The position numbers and the translations under genes are program-made. Source: Spirodela intermedia (taxonomy: Eukaryota > Streptophyta > Magnoliopsida > Alismatales > Araceae). From it: a stretch of DNA of 64,000 bases. Numbering within the stretch: the first letter of the stretch is position 1; each line of letters opens with the position of its first letter. The stretch covers positions 3,821,001 through 3,885,000 of the forward strand of contig LR746273.1 in assembly GCA_902729315.2 (NCBI GenBank). Reading direction: 5' to 3'. Positions 24,371 through 35,181 of this stretch are shown in pieces. The notes under the pieces were generated by a model. The model was not told where the DNA came from. It did no database searches and saw only the letters and a list, made by a program, of their open reading frames with translations.

Positions 24371-25895
24371 AGCTGATCGGAGGAGTCCTCGATGCTTGCC
24401 AGCCTGAGCACGAATCTTTGTAAGAACGCCCGAGAGAAATTATACCCGATAACACCCGTCATCTTTCATAGTTTTATCCCCTGGGCCCATTTGGTTGCCG
24501 TCTTTCATCGTACCCTCCTCTCTCAGCTAGGCCCACTTCAATGGCCCTTTTTGGGGGATGAGCCAATCCGGCTTCTTACTCAGTTCCTTTTCCACTCGGC
24601 CGGCTTGAATGGCCTCTCCAAAGTTGCATGAGTTATCCTCGTTGATTGTCCTTCGTCGATCAACGTTTAAACAGAAAGACTTCAGATCTATCGAGAATGG
24701 CCGAATGTTGTATAATTTCATCTTTTCTAAATTCCCTTGAAATTTAAGATAAAAGTATTTACATTTCGTTTCCCCTTTGGAGTGTACTATGTTTCTTGTG
24801 AAACGTAGATAAGTTAAGCCCAATTTTTTTGGCGTGTGGAAGGTAAGTGAAGATAAACCCCATGTCCCATCTAAGGAAGAGAAAAACGACCATTGATGGA
24901 AAATAATTTTTTGCCTAAGTTATAATCAATATTTTCAAGACCTTTATTTTTAAAATGTGTAAATATATCAACCAACCTCTCAAAATCTGGAAAATAAATC
25001 AGACACATTAATAAATTTTATGAGGTGTTCGTGAGAAACTAAGAAGACAACTATAGAAACCAAGTGGATTTAAAGCTTTTATAATGCCTAGATTAACTTA
25101 ATTAAATTACTGAATCCGTTCAAATCATTGTGCATCATCCTTAGAGACCACACCAATAAATCAAAGGTCCATATGTATCATCAAGGAAACATTTTTTTCA
25201 TTCAATTAGAAGTATTATGGTTTTTAATGGGTAATCAGGTATTTACCGATTCATTGAATCAAAGGAATGATACTAAAAAAAGATAAAAGTTTAAATTACC
25301 TACAAGGGAAGAAATAAAATGGGTTGAGTAATCTGTCTACTAATGGCTCCTAGGGTTGTGAGAAGTTTGATTTATTTCTAATACTCGCTTTATTGATTTG
25401 CCAATGAAAAAGTTCCTTTACACCTCCTAAAAACGTTGGAGAGGCTAAGAAAATTAGCTAAAAGAAAGGTTTCGCATGAAATACGAGTGTTAAAACAGAA
25501 CAAGGAAAAAGAAATATTTGGTGGAAAGAATGGTTTGTTGGTTTCCAAATCCTTCTGGATTTTGACAAGGGTGTTGATGCTTTCCCTCATAAGTGATTTT
25601 GATCTTATCCCAAGTTTTTTCTATTATAATACTCCTCAAAAAATGGTTAAATACATTCTAAGCAAGACCACAGAAAAATATATAAATCAACTTTGTATTA
25701 AATGATAGTAAACTTCCTACTCAATCATTTGAAATTATTTGTATGCTCTTAGGATCATATAGTCCATTAGATATAATTTTTCAAACTCTAAAATCAATGG
25801 CTTTAATTCGTAGCTGTGAGATATACTCAAAGATTGTTAATTCCTATACAAAGATACTGTCAAAAGATACCACGTGTTAACTATATTAAGCTATG
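24371..25895. other. CHY1 5' flank, no gene seen
   Basis: This carries the CHY1 5'UTR and promoter (gene on the minus strand). GC content is moderate to about 24.65 kb and then falls. An alternative upstream ATG frame through 24462 would not join in phase with exon 2, which supports the start at 24370. The 89-codon open stretch at 25436-25705 has no recognised homology. Confidence 0.5.
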
Positions 25896-28800
25896 TAAGG
25901 GGGGGCGGGGGGTTGAATTGGTGTTTTTGTAGTCACTAAAACTTTTATAATTATATTTTGCTACCACTCACACAAAATATTTGTAGTGATTTGATCCACC
26001 TCACCTACTCTACTCTCTAAGGCTCAAAATCCTGAAGTTTTACTAATTCTTAGTAACTTGTGTTGAATACTACAAATAACAACTAGAAATAACAACTAAA
26101 GCTTATTTAGGTATGTTATCCTACAATTTTTTCCTAAATTTCAAGCTCTCAACTTAGTCAACTAGATCAGCATGCCACTAATCAGTTAACCAGATTAAGT
26201 CAACCAAACTAAATTAACACTCATCTAATCCCTTCTAGTTTCAATGCTTAAGGTTGGCTCAAGTAGTAAAAATATTCATAGAATAAAGAATAAGTTACTG
26301 CTTTTTTTTTCATAGCTTTGGATGGTGCAAATGCTCTGCTGGATGGTGTAGATGTTGCTCTTGTTGAGGAATATTCTGATCCCATGAGGTGGTTCTTGAT
26401 TTTGTGCCATCAATGACTTTTACCATACTCAGATTTTCAAAGAGCATTTCATTTAGTTTTTCATAATTTTCTGAAAGTTTTTTACAGTATTACGACAATT
26501 GGAAAGTGTTCTTCTAATATATGCAGTGCAGTCAAGTGGCTAAATCGTATATTTTCCCCATGTTGTTCTCATGCACCATGCACATCTGCCTTGTCCCTCT
26601 TCTATGTCAACTCGTGTGTTATGTTCTTTTCTTGTTTAAGAGTAGACAAAATCTTGGAATGAAAATTTATTCTAGGCTATACTAAATAAATCTTTAAATC
26701 TTTTTGAGCATTTGCATTACATGTGGGCATGTTAAAAAATCACATTGATATAAAGTATGCTCATAATGTAAAATGAGCACTTTATTCTTGAGTTTACTTT
26801 CCTTTGCTTAGGGCTATTTTCAACTATTGTGATGTAAATAATCAATAATTTAGTTCAACCAAAATTACATTACTATTCATAATCATCTATGTTTTCATCA
26901 TCAAAATTATTCATAATCTTCAAGCCATCAAATCTCATGTTATTTTGAGATTGACTAGATGACATAACCTACTTTTTCTATTTTTTGGAAGAGAATCACT
27001 CATGAGTTAACTCATGTAGTTACATCACAATTTACACATACAGTTGAAATACTTTACCAATAGCCTAAGTTTTTTTCCAAGGCACATTGGGTCCTATGAG
27101 CCATTTAGTCTTTTGTGGTATCATCCACTTAGGTACTCATGACACTAGCAATCATACTTATGAGCAATCACTACACCACTAGGTTTGCCAACTGTGCTAG
27201 CTCATAGTGCTCATCAAATAGCAATCATACTACTTTGACTTTATTGGCTTTGGCCCACAAAATTAAATAAATAAGACAATCTTAGCTTTTGAAACCACAA
27301 TTTATAATAGCTATTATTCATAATTTGTTTTTTGAAGTACATGAAAATAGCTCAAAATCATCAAAAACTAATACATTTCAACATTAAATCTAAAAACAAT
27401 GTCAGATCTCGTGGAGGTGACATATTTCAGTGTTTAGATTACCAATGGTTTATTACATTTAATAAAGACCAAGAAGAAACAAAAAGGTAGCAATGACTAT
27501 GTCCACTTTTGGGGTAATGTAAACTATATCTAAAAGTGTAAATTAGTTTTACATAAAAAATGAGTCATCTAAGTATGTAGAAATGAAAAAAATAAAATAA
27601 AATGAATCGACCCTCTTGGCAGCACCATTTTATTGGGTTGTTAGTATCTTCATTATAATTTATAAGGAAAAAGTCAGTAGTTCATCATCTCTACTTGATT
27701 CATCACCTTACTAGTTATTCATGCTCTTTGTTTTGATTACTAAAAATGAAAAATTCTGATAAATCACTGAATTATATTTTAAATTAAAAATATAAAAATG
27801 AGTTTTTATTCATATATTTAACATAGTACTATTGTGAAGTTAACGTTCCATATACTTACCAATCTAATCGTGTCAATCACATATTAAATTCTTAGTCCAA
27901 TTATTATCAATTTAGTTATAACATTTAAATATAAGGTTTTTAACCTTGAGATTAAGTTATTTTATGCCATAATTATACTTTAAAATAATTAATTACTAAT
28001 TTAAGAAGATATATAAACAAAGGTTAACTATATATTATCTAGGGTCACATGATATGTCGATATATGTATTACATGAATTGGTTGAAACATAAAAAAAAAT
28101 AGAATATCACATGTATTAAAATTATGATGATTCAATCATCATGCTTCCAAATTTATTTCGTATTATTTACACATGATCTTAGATAAATTCTCCAAGCTAC
28201 TTCAAGTATCAAATCAACAAGAAAATCAAGAATAAATTGAATATTCAAGTTTAGAAAGTTTATCTCAATGACACATTAGACAAGTATATGGATTAAAAGT
28301 GAAATGTAGTCAAATGATCTAGAGCCAAATAAAAGTATATGTTGTGGATACCAAGTTGTTCTTATCAAGATAGAAAGCTCAAATTTTAATTTCAAATAAA
28401 ATGACCATAAGATTAGGAAAACTTGAAGGGTGAAAGGTCAACATATAGGAACAATGTATTTTAGTAAATAGTAAGACTTTAACAGCTCAACTCTAACTTT
28501 AGAAGTTTTAAAAAATTGAGAAATTAATTTTTTACAAAACGAAAGCCAATTTATAAAAAAATATTTATCCATTAAAAATTAACAAATACACCTAGAGATT
28601 TAGAGTTCTCCATCAACATATTTATGTCAACTAACAACTACAACATCCTGTTGATCAACTTGATTTAGTAATAAAATAACTATGCAACTAGAATTAGTAC
28701 TCTATAAATATAGCTATGTCACACACTTTTGTGATAAAAGAATAACATATCTTTATTATCAACCTGATATGGTAATAAAGTAATTGTGCAATTATAATTA

Positions 28801-30881
28801 GTCTTCTCTATCAAACTCTAAGGTAATAGTGTCATAAAATGAGAGCTATTTTTACAAAACTATATCATACTTGTATCTTATTGGCTCGAGGGGGCCTACT
28901 GTTAAAAGATTTCCACAAAGATGAACTAGAGATTATGACCACTAATCTCATTAAGTTTTATTGTGTATCTATGAGGAGAATAGTTAAAATTTTAAGATAA
29001 GTAATGTAACTTTGGTCATCCTTATCAAAATGATAAATTTATAATATTTATAAATTTGATTAACAATAAAAAAGTCTAAAATTTAGATAGTTCAAGTCAT
29101 CCACAAGGATGATAAATACTAACTTTTTTCATTATAAATAATTTATTAAAATAAATAATAAATAAAATAATTTTCTCCATGTATTGATCTACTTCAATGT
29201 TTGATGATGTTGTCACCAAGTTTTAAGGTTTGAATCTTCCAACTTTGACATATGTTCAGATTCAACATTAAATATGTGAGGAGAAATAAAGGAAAATAAC
29301 ATAATTATTTAACTGGGTATGACTCTAACTAACAGAATTTCCAACAAAAATGGTGGAGTAAATCAAAAAATAAAGGAAAAATAAAGTACAATAAATAAAG
29401 CTTTAATTGGGTAAAATATGTGAGGAGAGAGATATTACAACTACTAGCTGGGTCACCAAAATAACACTAAAATGACAATAAATTTAGCTCAAATTTGTAT
29501 AAAAATTAGTTAATATTTCAAAATATATGGATTCAAATGATCTTCACAAAATTTACACAAGAAAATTTGAAATCACAAAAGAGCTACTGAAAATTTAATT
29601 CAGAACACAATTATTTACTAGCAATGTTGCACTATTGGTAGTGAAATAGGAGAATGATTTCAATTCGGATTCCTATCTAAACCAAGTAATCTATCAAACT
29701 AAATGAATTCAAATGATCTTAATTAAGTAAGATTTCATCAAAAAATTAAAATCGCACATATAACTACTAGGAAAAATGAATAATCTGCCTTATTTTTCAC
29801 CCAAGGACATACTATCACCATGAAATAGAAATAGCAAAGGAAATCGATTGAAAAAATGGTAATAATGCCAATTAAATAGATTAATCTCATCATTTTCTTA
29901 TCACTCAGATAAATAAATATAATAAAGAAATTGAAAATGAAGATCAAATTCACAAACACCTATCATTGCTCCACTTGTCTACTACCTAAAAATATAGTAC
30001 CATAATATATTTAAAAAGTGATAAATCTTGTCATCTCCATGTCACCTTGATGATTTTTTTTATTAAAAAAATAAAATGCAAACTAAATGAGAATCAAATT
30101 CTTGAAAACCTATTATCAATTAATTTGTCTTTGAATGTCACTTGAAGAGAATTTGAGTGATAAAGAGCAAATAATTTGCTCTTCTCCATCTCAAAACCAC
30201 CACTACCTTCCTTTGAGCTTCTTTTTGATATTCTAAAGATATTGCTATAATCACTGTGAAAGTAGGAATTCTCCTCATTCCTTTCACCATTTAGAACAAA
30301 GTATGAATGTACCTAGATGATGTATACATAGATGATGTGGCATAAAATGTGGACCTCATTGTTTCTTGATTTTCTAAATTTTAACTTCATGACTAATTTT
30401 TTTGGTTGTAAAATATTTCTCAAGGTTATAAAGATTGGATAATCATGTTACTACATGGATTAAAACTTAGACCAATATTTATATCACATAGATTATAAAA
30501 AATCACTAAATTAAACATAAATTTATCACATAATTGTCAGACCATTACTAATATGTTTTAAATATAATAATTCATATTTTAGATTAATTCATGCGAAAAT
30601 TACTTCAATTTTACCTCAATTATTACATAAAAGTAAAGCATTATTGATAGGTTTGTTTAGGACTGAAAATAAACCAGTGTGGTGAATTGGTACTAAAATT
30701 GTACTCTTGGCAAAAAAATGGTTATAGGTTTCACCAATAAGAACAACCTTTCACATGTGTGTCAACAAACATACCCCTTTAGTTGACACATAATTACTTG
30801 TGTCAACACATGTGGGCATCTATAGTAAATCACTCTAAACCAAAAAATCATCATAATCAGTAAAAACCCCAATTCACCCCC
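25896..30881. mobile_element. Very AT-rich 5-kb block with similar inverted ends; possible DNA transposon (uncertain)
   Basis: The left end has a G-rich run followed by GGGTTGAATTGGTGTTTTTG (25910-25929). The right end, read on the opposite strand, has GGGGTGAATTGGGGTTTTTA (30861-30880). The two share about 16 of 20 positions in inverted orientation and are bordered by G or C runs. The interior is conspicuously AT-rich compared with both flanks and has no long open frame. No transposase is recognisable, so this would be a non-autonomous or decayed element. Target-site duplications are not evident, and two independent short insertions are the main alternative. Confidence 0.35.
26316..26388 (+). 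pseudogene. Orphan exon-like segment in the AT-rich block
   Basis: A T-rich tract ending CATAG is followed by 73 bp that read LDGANALLDGVDVALVEE and then YSDPMR, before an AG|GTGG donor-like site. Codon use and composition stand out against the AT-rich surroundings. I found no neighbouring exon in either direction. It may be a captured gene fragment carried by the surrounding block, or chance; I do not recognise the protein. Confidence 0.3.
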
Positions 30882-31729
30882 ACTTCTTGGAGTTTCAAGT
30901 TAATTATTGTCGAATCTAATAATAGTAAAAAAATTTAAAAAAGATAAGACTAATTAGATTATTATTTTTCCTAAGAGATCTAAAGAAAACTTTGAAGACA
31001 ACTGGAAAAAAAGGTTGATATATAGGTAAGTCTCATCATTATAGATGATTTAGCTGATTAACACAAAAGAGACATAATTTATAGTTATTCAACTCTCATG
31101 GTCATTTCAATTCTTGAAGATATCTATTTTATGTCCCTTTCACTAAAGACAATTTTTTAAGCTTTGAAGTGATAGCTAATACTTTAGATGATATTCATTA
31201 TTAGTTGCCACTACTTGTTCTAAGTGATTATTGGAGGCCGAGAAACACACCCTGCATATTTGAGACTTCATCCCACTCTCAAAGTAGATGGAGAGTGTAC
31301 AACAATGATCTATTTAACCATCTACATAAGCTTACACACTCATTGAAAGGCTTAAAGGAGAAGTATCGCTGGTACCTAACACACTGAAGGAGAAGTCTTA
31401 AAAGAACCGTTGTTATTAATATTTGAAGCAGTCACTCTATCACATCAGATATCATCATCTTCCCCCCACGAGTCTCCATGGGTTTTCTTGCAGGCTAAGC
31501 TGATACAATGCTGCAGCATGCCTCATCTCGCCAGAACCCCCCCCTCCACTCAATACTCTCTGTCACGGGAAAGAAGTCAACCGGTAACCCCCTTCCGTGC
31601 TGGTTTCAGCCAACATATCCATCTTAGTAGAAGATCACTTGCGCTTAACGATTTGACTAAAACATCCTTATCTTTCATCCCCAGATTGACTTACAGTCGC
31701 AACGAGGGGCCGTGGATCATCAGGTCGCA
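30882..31729. other. Spacer downstream of the GDSL gene, no gene seen
   Basis: Composition changes from AT-rich to mixed within this stretch as it approaches the GDSL stop codon. I see no coding exon. The 118-codon open stretch at 31410-31766 overlaps the GDSL 3' end antisense and is not supported. Confidence 0.5.
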
Positions 31730-33927
31730 TCACAGCAGGATCATATCTTGCAGGTTCATGGGATGACACATCTGGACGTGCTCCCCGGACCAGACGTTGT
31801 CCGCCATGAGGGCGTTGACCGCGTCGGTAGGGTGGAACTCGTCCCACCACACGTGGCTCGACGCGTTCCGGCAGGCCATCTCCGGCACCAGGCACATTAC
31901 CAGGCCCCCGTACCTACCCAGTCCGCAGCACGCTTCCGTCGTCGTCTCAAATCCTGCCAAGAAGAACAACGGCGAAGGAGGTTGTTGACTCCACAGGTTT
32001 GTTTAATTAGGGTTCTCAGGTAGATTCGGTCGAACCGTAGAGCCGGCGATTCGCGAGGATGTCCATAGAGCCCTCGAAGGCATCGCAGAAGACAAATGTG
32101 GCGTCGGGGAGTCGTAGGTTGAGCTCGTGGGCCATGAATCTCAGCGCGAGGTTGAATTCCACCACGAGGTTGTTCACCTCCTCCATGCAGCCGTCGCCCG
32201 GCTCGCTGCTGTTGCGCCGCCACAGGTAGTGCGGCGCGCACCCTATGGGGGCCAGCCCCATCACAACCACCCTGCGCACCCCAGCGCTGTACAGGTTCTG
32301 AGGAGGAAGAAGAAGAACCGGAAGCGATTAGATTTTGCTGAAGAACAGGAGACCACCACTGAGTTAGCTCAGATTTTGCTGAATAAAGAATACTATACAG
32401 ACGAATTCAATATTGCAGCTCGATGACAATCGAACTCTGAAGAATTGTGAGATCATTGACCGACCATCTTCTAACCAGATCTTTTTCTGATTAGTGGGCA
32501 TGGCATCTAGGTTAATGACCATCTTCTAACCAGAAATGTGGGCGAGCAGCATTGCCAAAGCAGGGTGGAGGAATCTGCGCGAGCTGGGGCGAAGGGCAGG
32601 GGGTACCTCCAATTCCTGTTTCACTGTGGAAACCAAGAGCTGGTTGAATTCCCAGGGCTGGTAGAGGGACTGCACCATCGACAGATTTTGCAGGTAGTAG
32701 TGGATGAAATCGTTGCTGCCAATGGATATATAGACCACGGACTTGGAGATCAAGTCGGAAGCGGCCTCTTCCCCCAGATTTAGAGCAACCTGCTGGAAAG
32801 TATCGGCGGCCTGCTGTATTTGCTGAGTCAGGGAGACATGCTGGCCCTGAAATTTGGGGCGAGAACAGTGATTCCAAGATTGAATGGGACTGATTTCGGA
32901 GAAGCAATCAGATGCTCGTCAGAAGATTGAGAGGAGATTCTTCTCACAAGATCAGAGCCACTGGGATAGAGTATTCCAGCTGCCGCAGAGGCGAAGTTGA
33001 CGCCATAGATCATGTCCTCGATCCTCCCGGTCTGGCCTAAAAATGGAGGGACAAATGGGAGGCCCATGCGCAGAGCTTTTCCAGAACGACAATAAGATAC
33101 AGCAAGTTAGCGTCCGATATGATCGTATCGTGCCAGGGTTGAGAATTCAGAGCCGAAGATGGCCAGATCTCGAGTTCGAAATGAGCACTCTCCAGAATTT
33201 AAGATCCGACAGGAATCAAACGAACAGTAGAATGAATGACGTCGAACGAGGAAGGAAAGTTAAGACAAGAAACAAAAGACGTCGTCAAATCCTCATCTCA
33301 GCTAAAGAAAACCAAAGGATTACAGATCAGAAAGAGTTTCACTGTCCAGTGAATCATAACTCGACAAAAGCCCCCCCGAAAGCCTTCATCTCAATCACCC
33401 TAAGATATCCTTAAAGCATTTATTTGATCGCGTAAGAAAACCAGTAGAGCACACCGAGGGAATCATCAAGTCTCTTGAACAAATCGAGAAATCCCTGCTC
33501 ATGCGGCCTCAGGAATCATTCCACCCTGCCTGTTCAAGAAGCGGTAGAGATGCGTGCTACCGAGGTAGTCGACGATGATGCGGCCATTGCTGAACCTTCC
33601 GGTCGGCCGGTGGGTATCGAAGTCGCGACCGTAAGGCAGGCGGTCGGCGCGGGCGAGCGTCCACAGGAAGTTGTTGGTGCCGCAGTCCACTGTGGAGTCC
33701 CCCAGCACAAAAAGAGCCGGAACCAGCGGTGCTGGAGCCGCCGGATACGGCGCCACGGGTGCGCCCTCCATAGCGTCCTCCCCGACAAGCGATCGTGTCA
33801 TGGGGCCTCTGTCGCCGTCCCCAGGGAACTCTAGCGTTGGAGGAGGCGAGGGCAAGAAGAAGAAGTAGAGGAAGTAGAGGGAGAAAACGATGACGAAGTG
33901 CAGGATCGGAAGACGGTAGCCTGCCAT
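31730..33927 (-). CDS. GDSL esterase/lipase, secreted or membrane-anchored, complete, 5 exons
   Basis: SGNH-hydrolase superfamily enzyme acting on ester or lipid substrates; the substrate is not predictable. Exons: 33561-33927, 32948-33075, 32607-32846, 32036-32297, 31730-31953 (1,221 nt, 406 residues, in frame throughout). The N-terminus has a hydrophobic signal sequence (about residues 7-25), then a Pro/Ala/Gly-rich linker to about 68. Block I is [11 protein letters not shown] with nucleophile Ser78. Next come [22 protein letters not shown] (Asn210), [13 protein letters not shown], and [13 protein letters not shown] with Asp370 and His373. All four SGNH blocks are intact. It resembles the Arabidopsis At1g71250 group but with a longer N-terminal linker than the usual 350-380 residues. 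The ATG at 33927 is the first in frame; the codon further up is TTG. An (AG)n tract lies just upstream in the 5'UTR. Confidence 0.94.
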
Positions 33928-33948
33928 CTCCGCCGAGAGCAATGCTGC

Positions 33949-33975
<27 letters not shown>
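33949..33975. repeat. (AG)n microsatellite in the GDSL 5'UTR
   Basis: About 13 AG units, with one interruption at the far end, start 22 bp upstream of the GDSL start codon. On the sense (minus) strand this is a CT tract, a common core-promoter or 5'UTR feature in plants. Confidence 0.92.
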
Positions 33976-33982
<7 letters not shown>

Positions 33983-34211
33983 GCAGGACGGTGGCGGGAA
34001 ACGTTTGAAGCTCGAGGACGGCAGAGGAGAAAAGACTATCTGTGTTCTTGGGGAAAACAAACTTCGGAAGCTAAACACAGAGCGATGCAGAGTTTGAACA
34101 GGGTTTCAAGGTCGGTGAGTGAGAAGGATCTATTATCTCCGCCAAGATTGGTCGAAACTCGGACCTACTGCCCGCCGCCGAAGTATTAGACGATTTTTTC
34201 AAAAAGGCAGG

Positions 34212-34293
34212 CGTCGCCTGAGAGATTCGAACTCTCGCGGGGAGACCCCATGTACTTAGCAGGCACACGCCTTAACCACTCGGCCAAAGCGAC
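34212..34293 (-). tRNA. trnS-GCT: tRNA-Ser, anticodon GCT
   Basis: An 82-nt type II tRNA with no intron. The acceptor arm GTCGCTT pairs with AGGCGAC (one G-T pair), with G as discriminator. The D arm region is GGCCGAGTGGTTAAGGC. The anticodon stem TGTGC/GTACA closes the loop CTGCTAA, with anticodon GCT at forward positions 34258-34260. The long variable arm TGGGGTCTCCCCGC is typical of serine tRNAs, and the T arm is GAGAGTTCGAATCTCTC. The internal A and B boxes are intact. CCA is not encoded, as expected for a nuclear gene. It lies between the divergent GDSL and mL41 genes. Confidence 0.97.
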
Positions 34294-35129
34294 GTTGTTG
34301 ATGGATTTGTCGGTAACTAATTTTTTTCGTCTACTGCATCTCTGTCAATTCTCGAAGGACAAGACATCTGAATGACAATGTGATCACATCTGAGGTTATA
34401 TACGCCTTGGAATATTGGAGAAATGAACGAAGGATGGAAGATTTTTCGTTATATCTTCTATTACTCCTGAATAGGATTTTGTGTTTTGCAGCTTTTTGGT
34501 GTATGGTATAGAGTAGCCCCATTAGGGTTTAACATTTCATGACTTCTAATCTAGTATTTATGACGAAAGTGTACAACTTATGGTCTAAGATTTCGTCTTA
34601 TTAGGGGTACTGTTTAGAATATTATATAGGTTAAGGTCCAATGTTGAGAACTCTAGGCCTTTAATATTTTTTTTATGTAAGCCTACATTTTCCTAGTTAA
34701 TAACTAGCATGTATATTTAGATTTAGGGTTTAAGGGTTTGACAATGAGGGAGGTTTATGGCTAATGTTAACGTCTAGAATTAAGGGTTTGACGCTAAGGT
34801 CGGGCTTTATTATTGGGGTTTAAGGTTTGGGGTATAGGTATAAAGGGGTAGGATTAAAGATCTTATGGTTTACGTTTAGGGTTTAGTAGCTTTTAGAGTC
34901 TTAGGGTTTTAGGGATCACATACAGACGTTTAGGAATGGGGATTAAAATCATGGTTTTGGGTCGGAATTTATAATCAAGGATAAATAAAAGGTTCAGGCT
35001 TAAGGGCTAGGGAGAGAGTATGTATGGGATTCTATAGGATTGATGATCAAGGGATTTAAGGAAAGGCTTTTGGTCAGGCTTGAGCTTTTCCAGACACCAC
35101 CAGCTCCCCGCTCCTGGAGGTCGCCCTTG
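34294..35129. promoter_or_regulatory. mL41 upstream region with telomere-like TTTAGGG motifs
   Basis: Exact TTTAGGGTTT occurs at 34722-34731 and 34875-34884. Many degenerate variants (TTAGGGTTTTAGGG, TTAAGGGTTTG, GGGGTTTAAGG) lie between about 34560 and 34990. The reverse complement AAACCCTAA is the plant telo-box, known in promoters of ribosomal-protein and other translation genes, which fits the mitochondrial ribosomal protein gene directly downstream. The density of degenerate copies also fits a decayed interstitial telomeric repeat. No gene is seen here. Confidence 0.5.

Positions 35130-35157
<28 letters not shown>
35130..35157. repeat. (CT)n microsatellite in the mL41 5'UTR
   Basis: About 14 CT units end 25 bp before the mL41 start codon. 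This is the same arrangement, in sense orientation, as the tract before the GDSL start. Confidence 0.92.
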
Positions 35158-35160
<3 letters not shown>

Positions 35161-35181
35161 GAGCTGGTGGAAGGGACGGAG

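Noticed and set aside
24262-24462. Longer CHY1 N-terminus from an ATG at 24462
   Set aside because: That frame exits the exon out of phase with exon 2; the ATG at 24370 joins exactly and gives the expected ..SQV start of the family.
33925-33942. GDSL start six codons upstream at 33942
   Set aside because: The codon there is TTG, not ATG, and plant nuclear genes rarely start at TTG.
34560-34990. A true telomere or chromosome end
   Set aside because: The TTTAGGG motifs are degenerate and interspersed, and intact genes continue on both sides.
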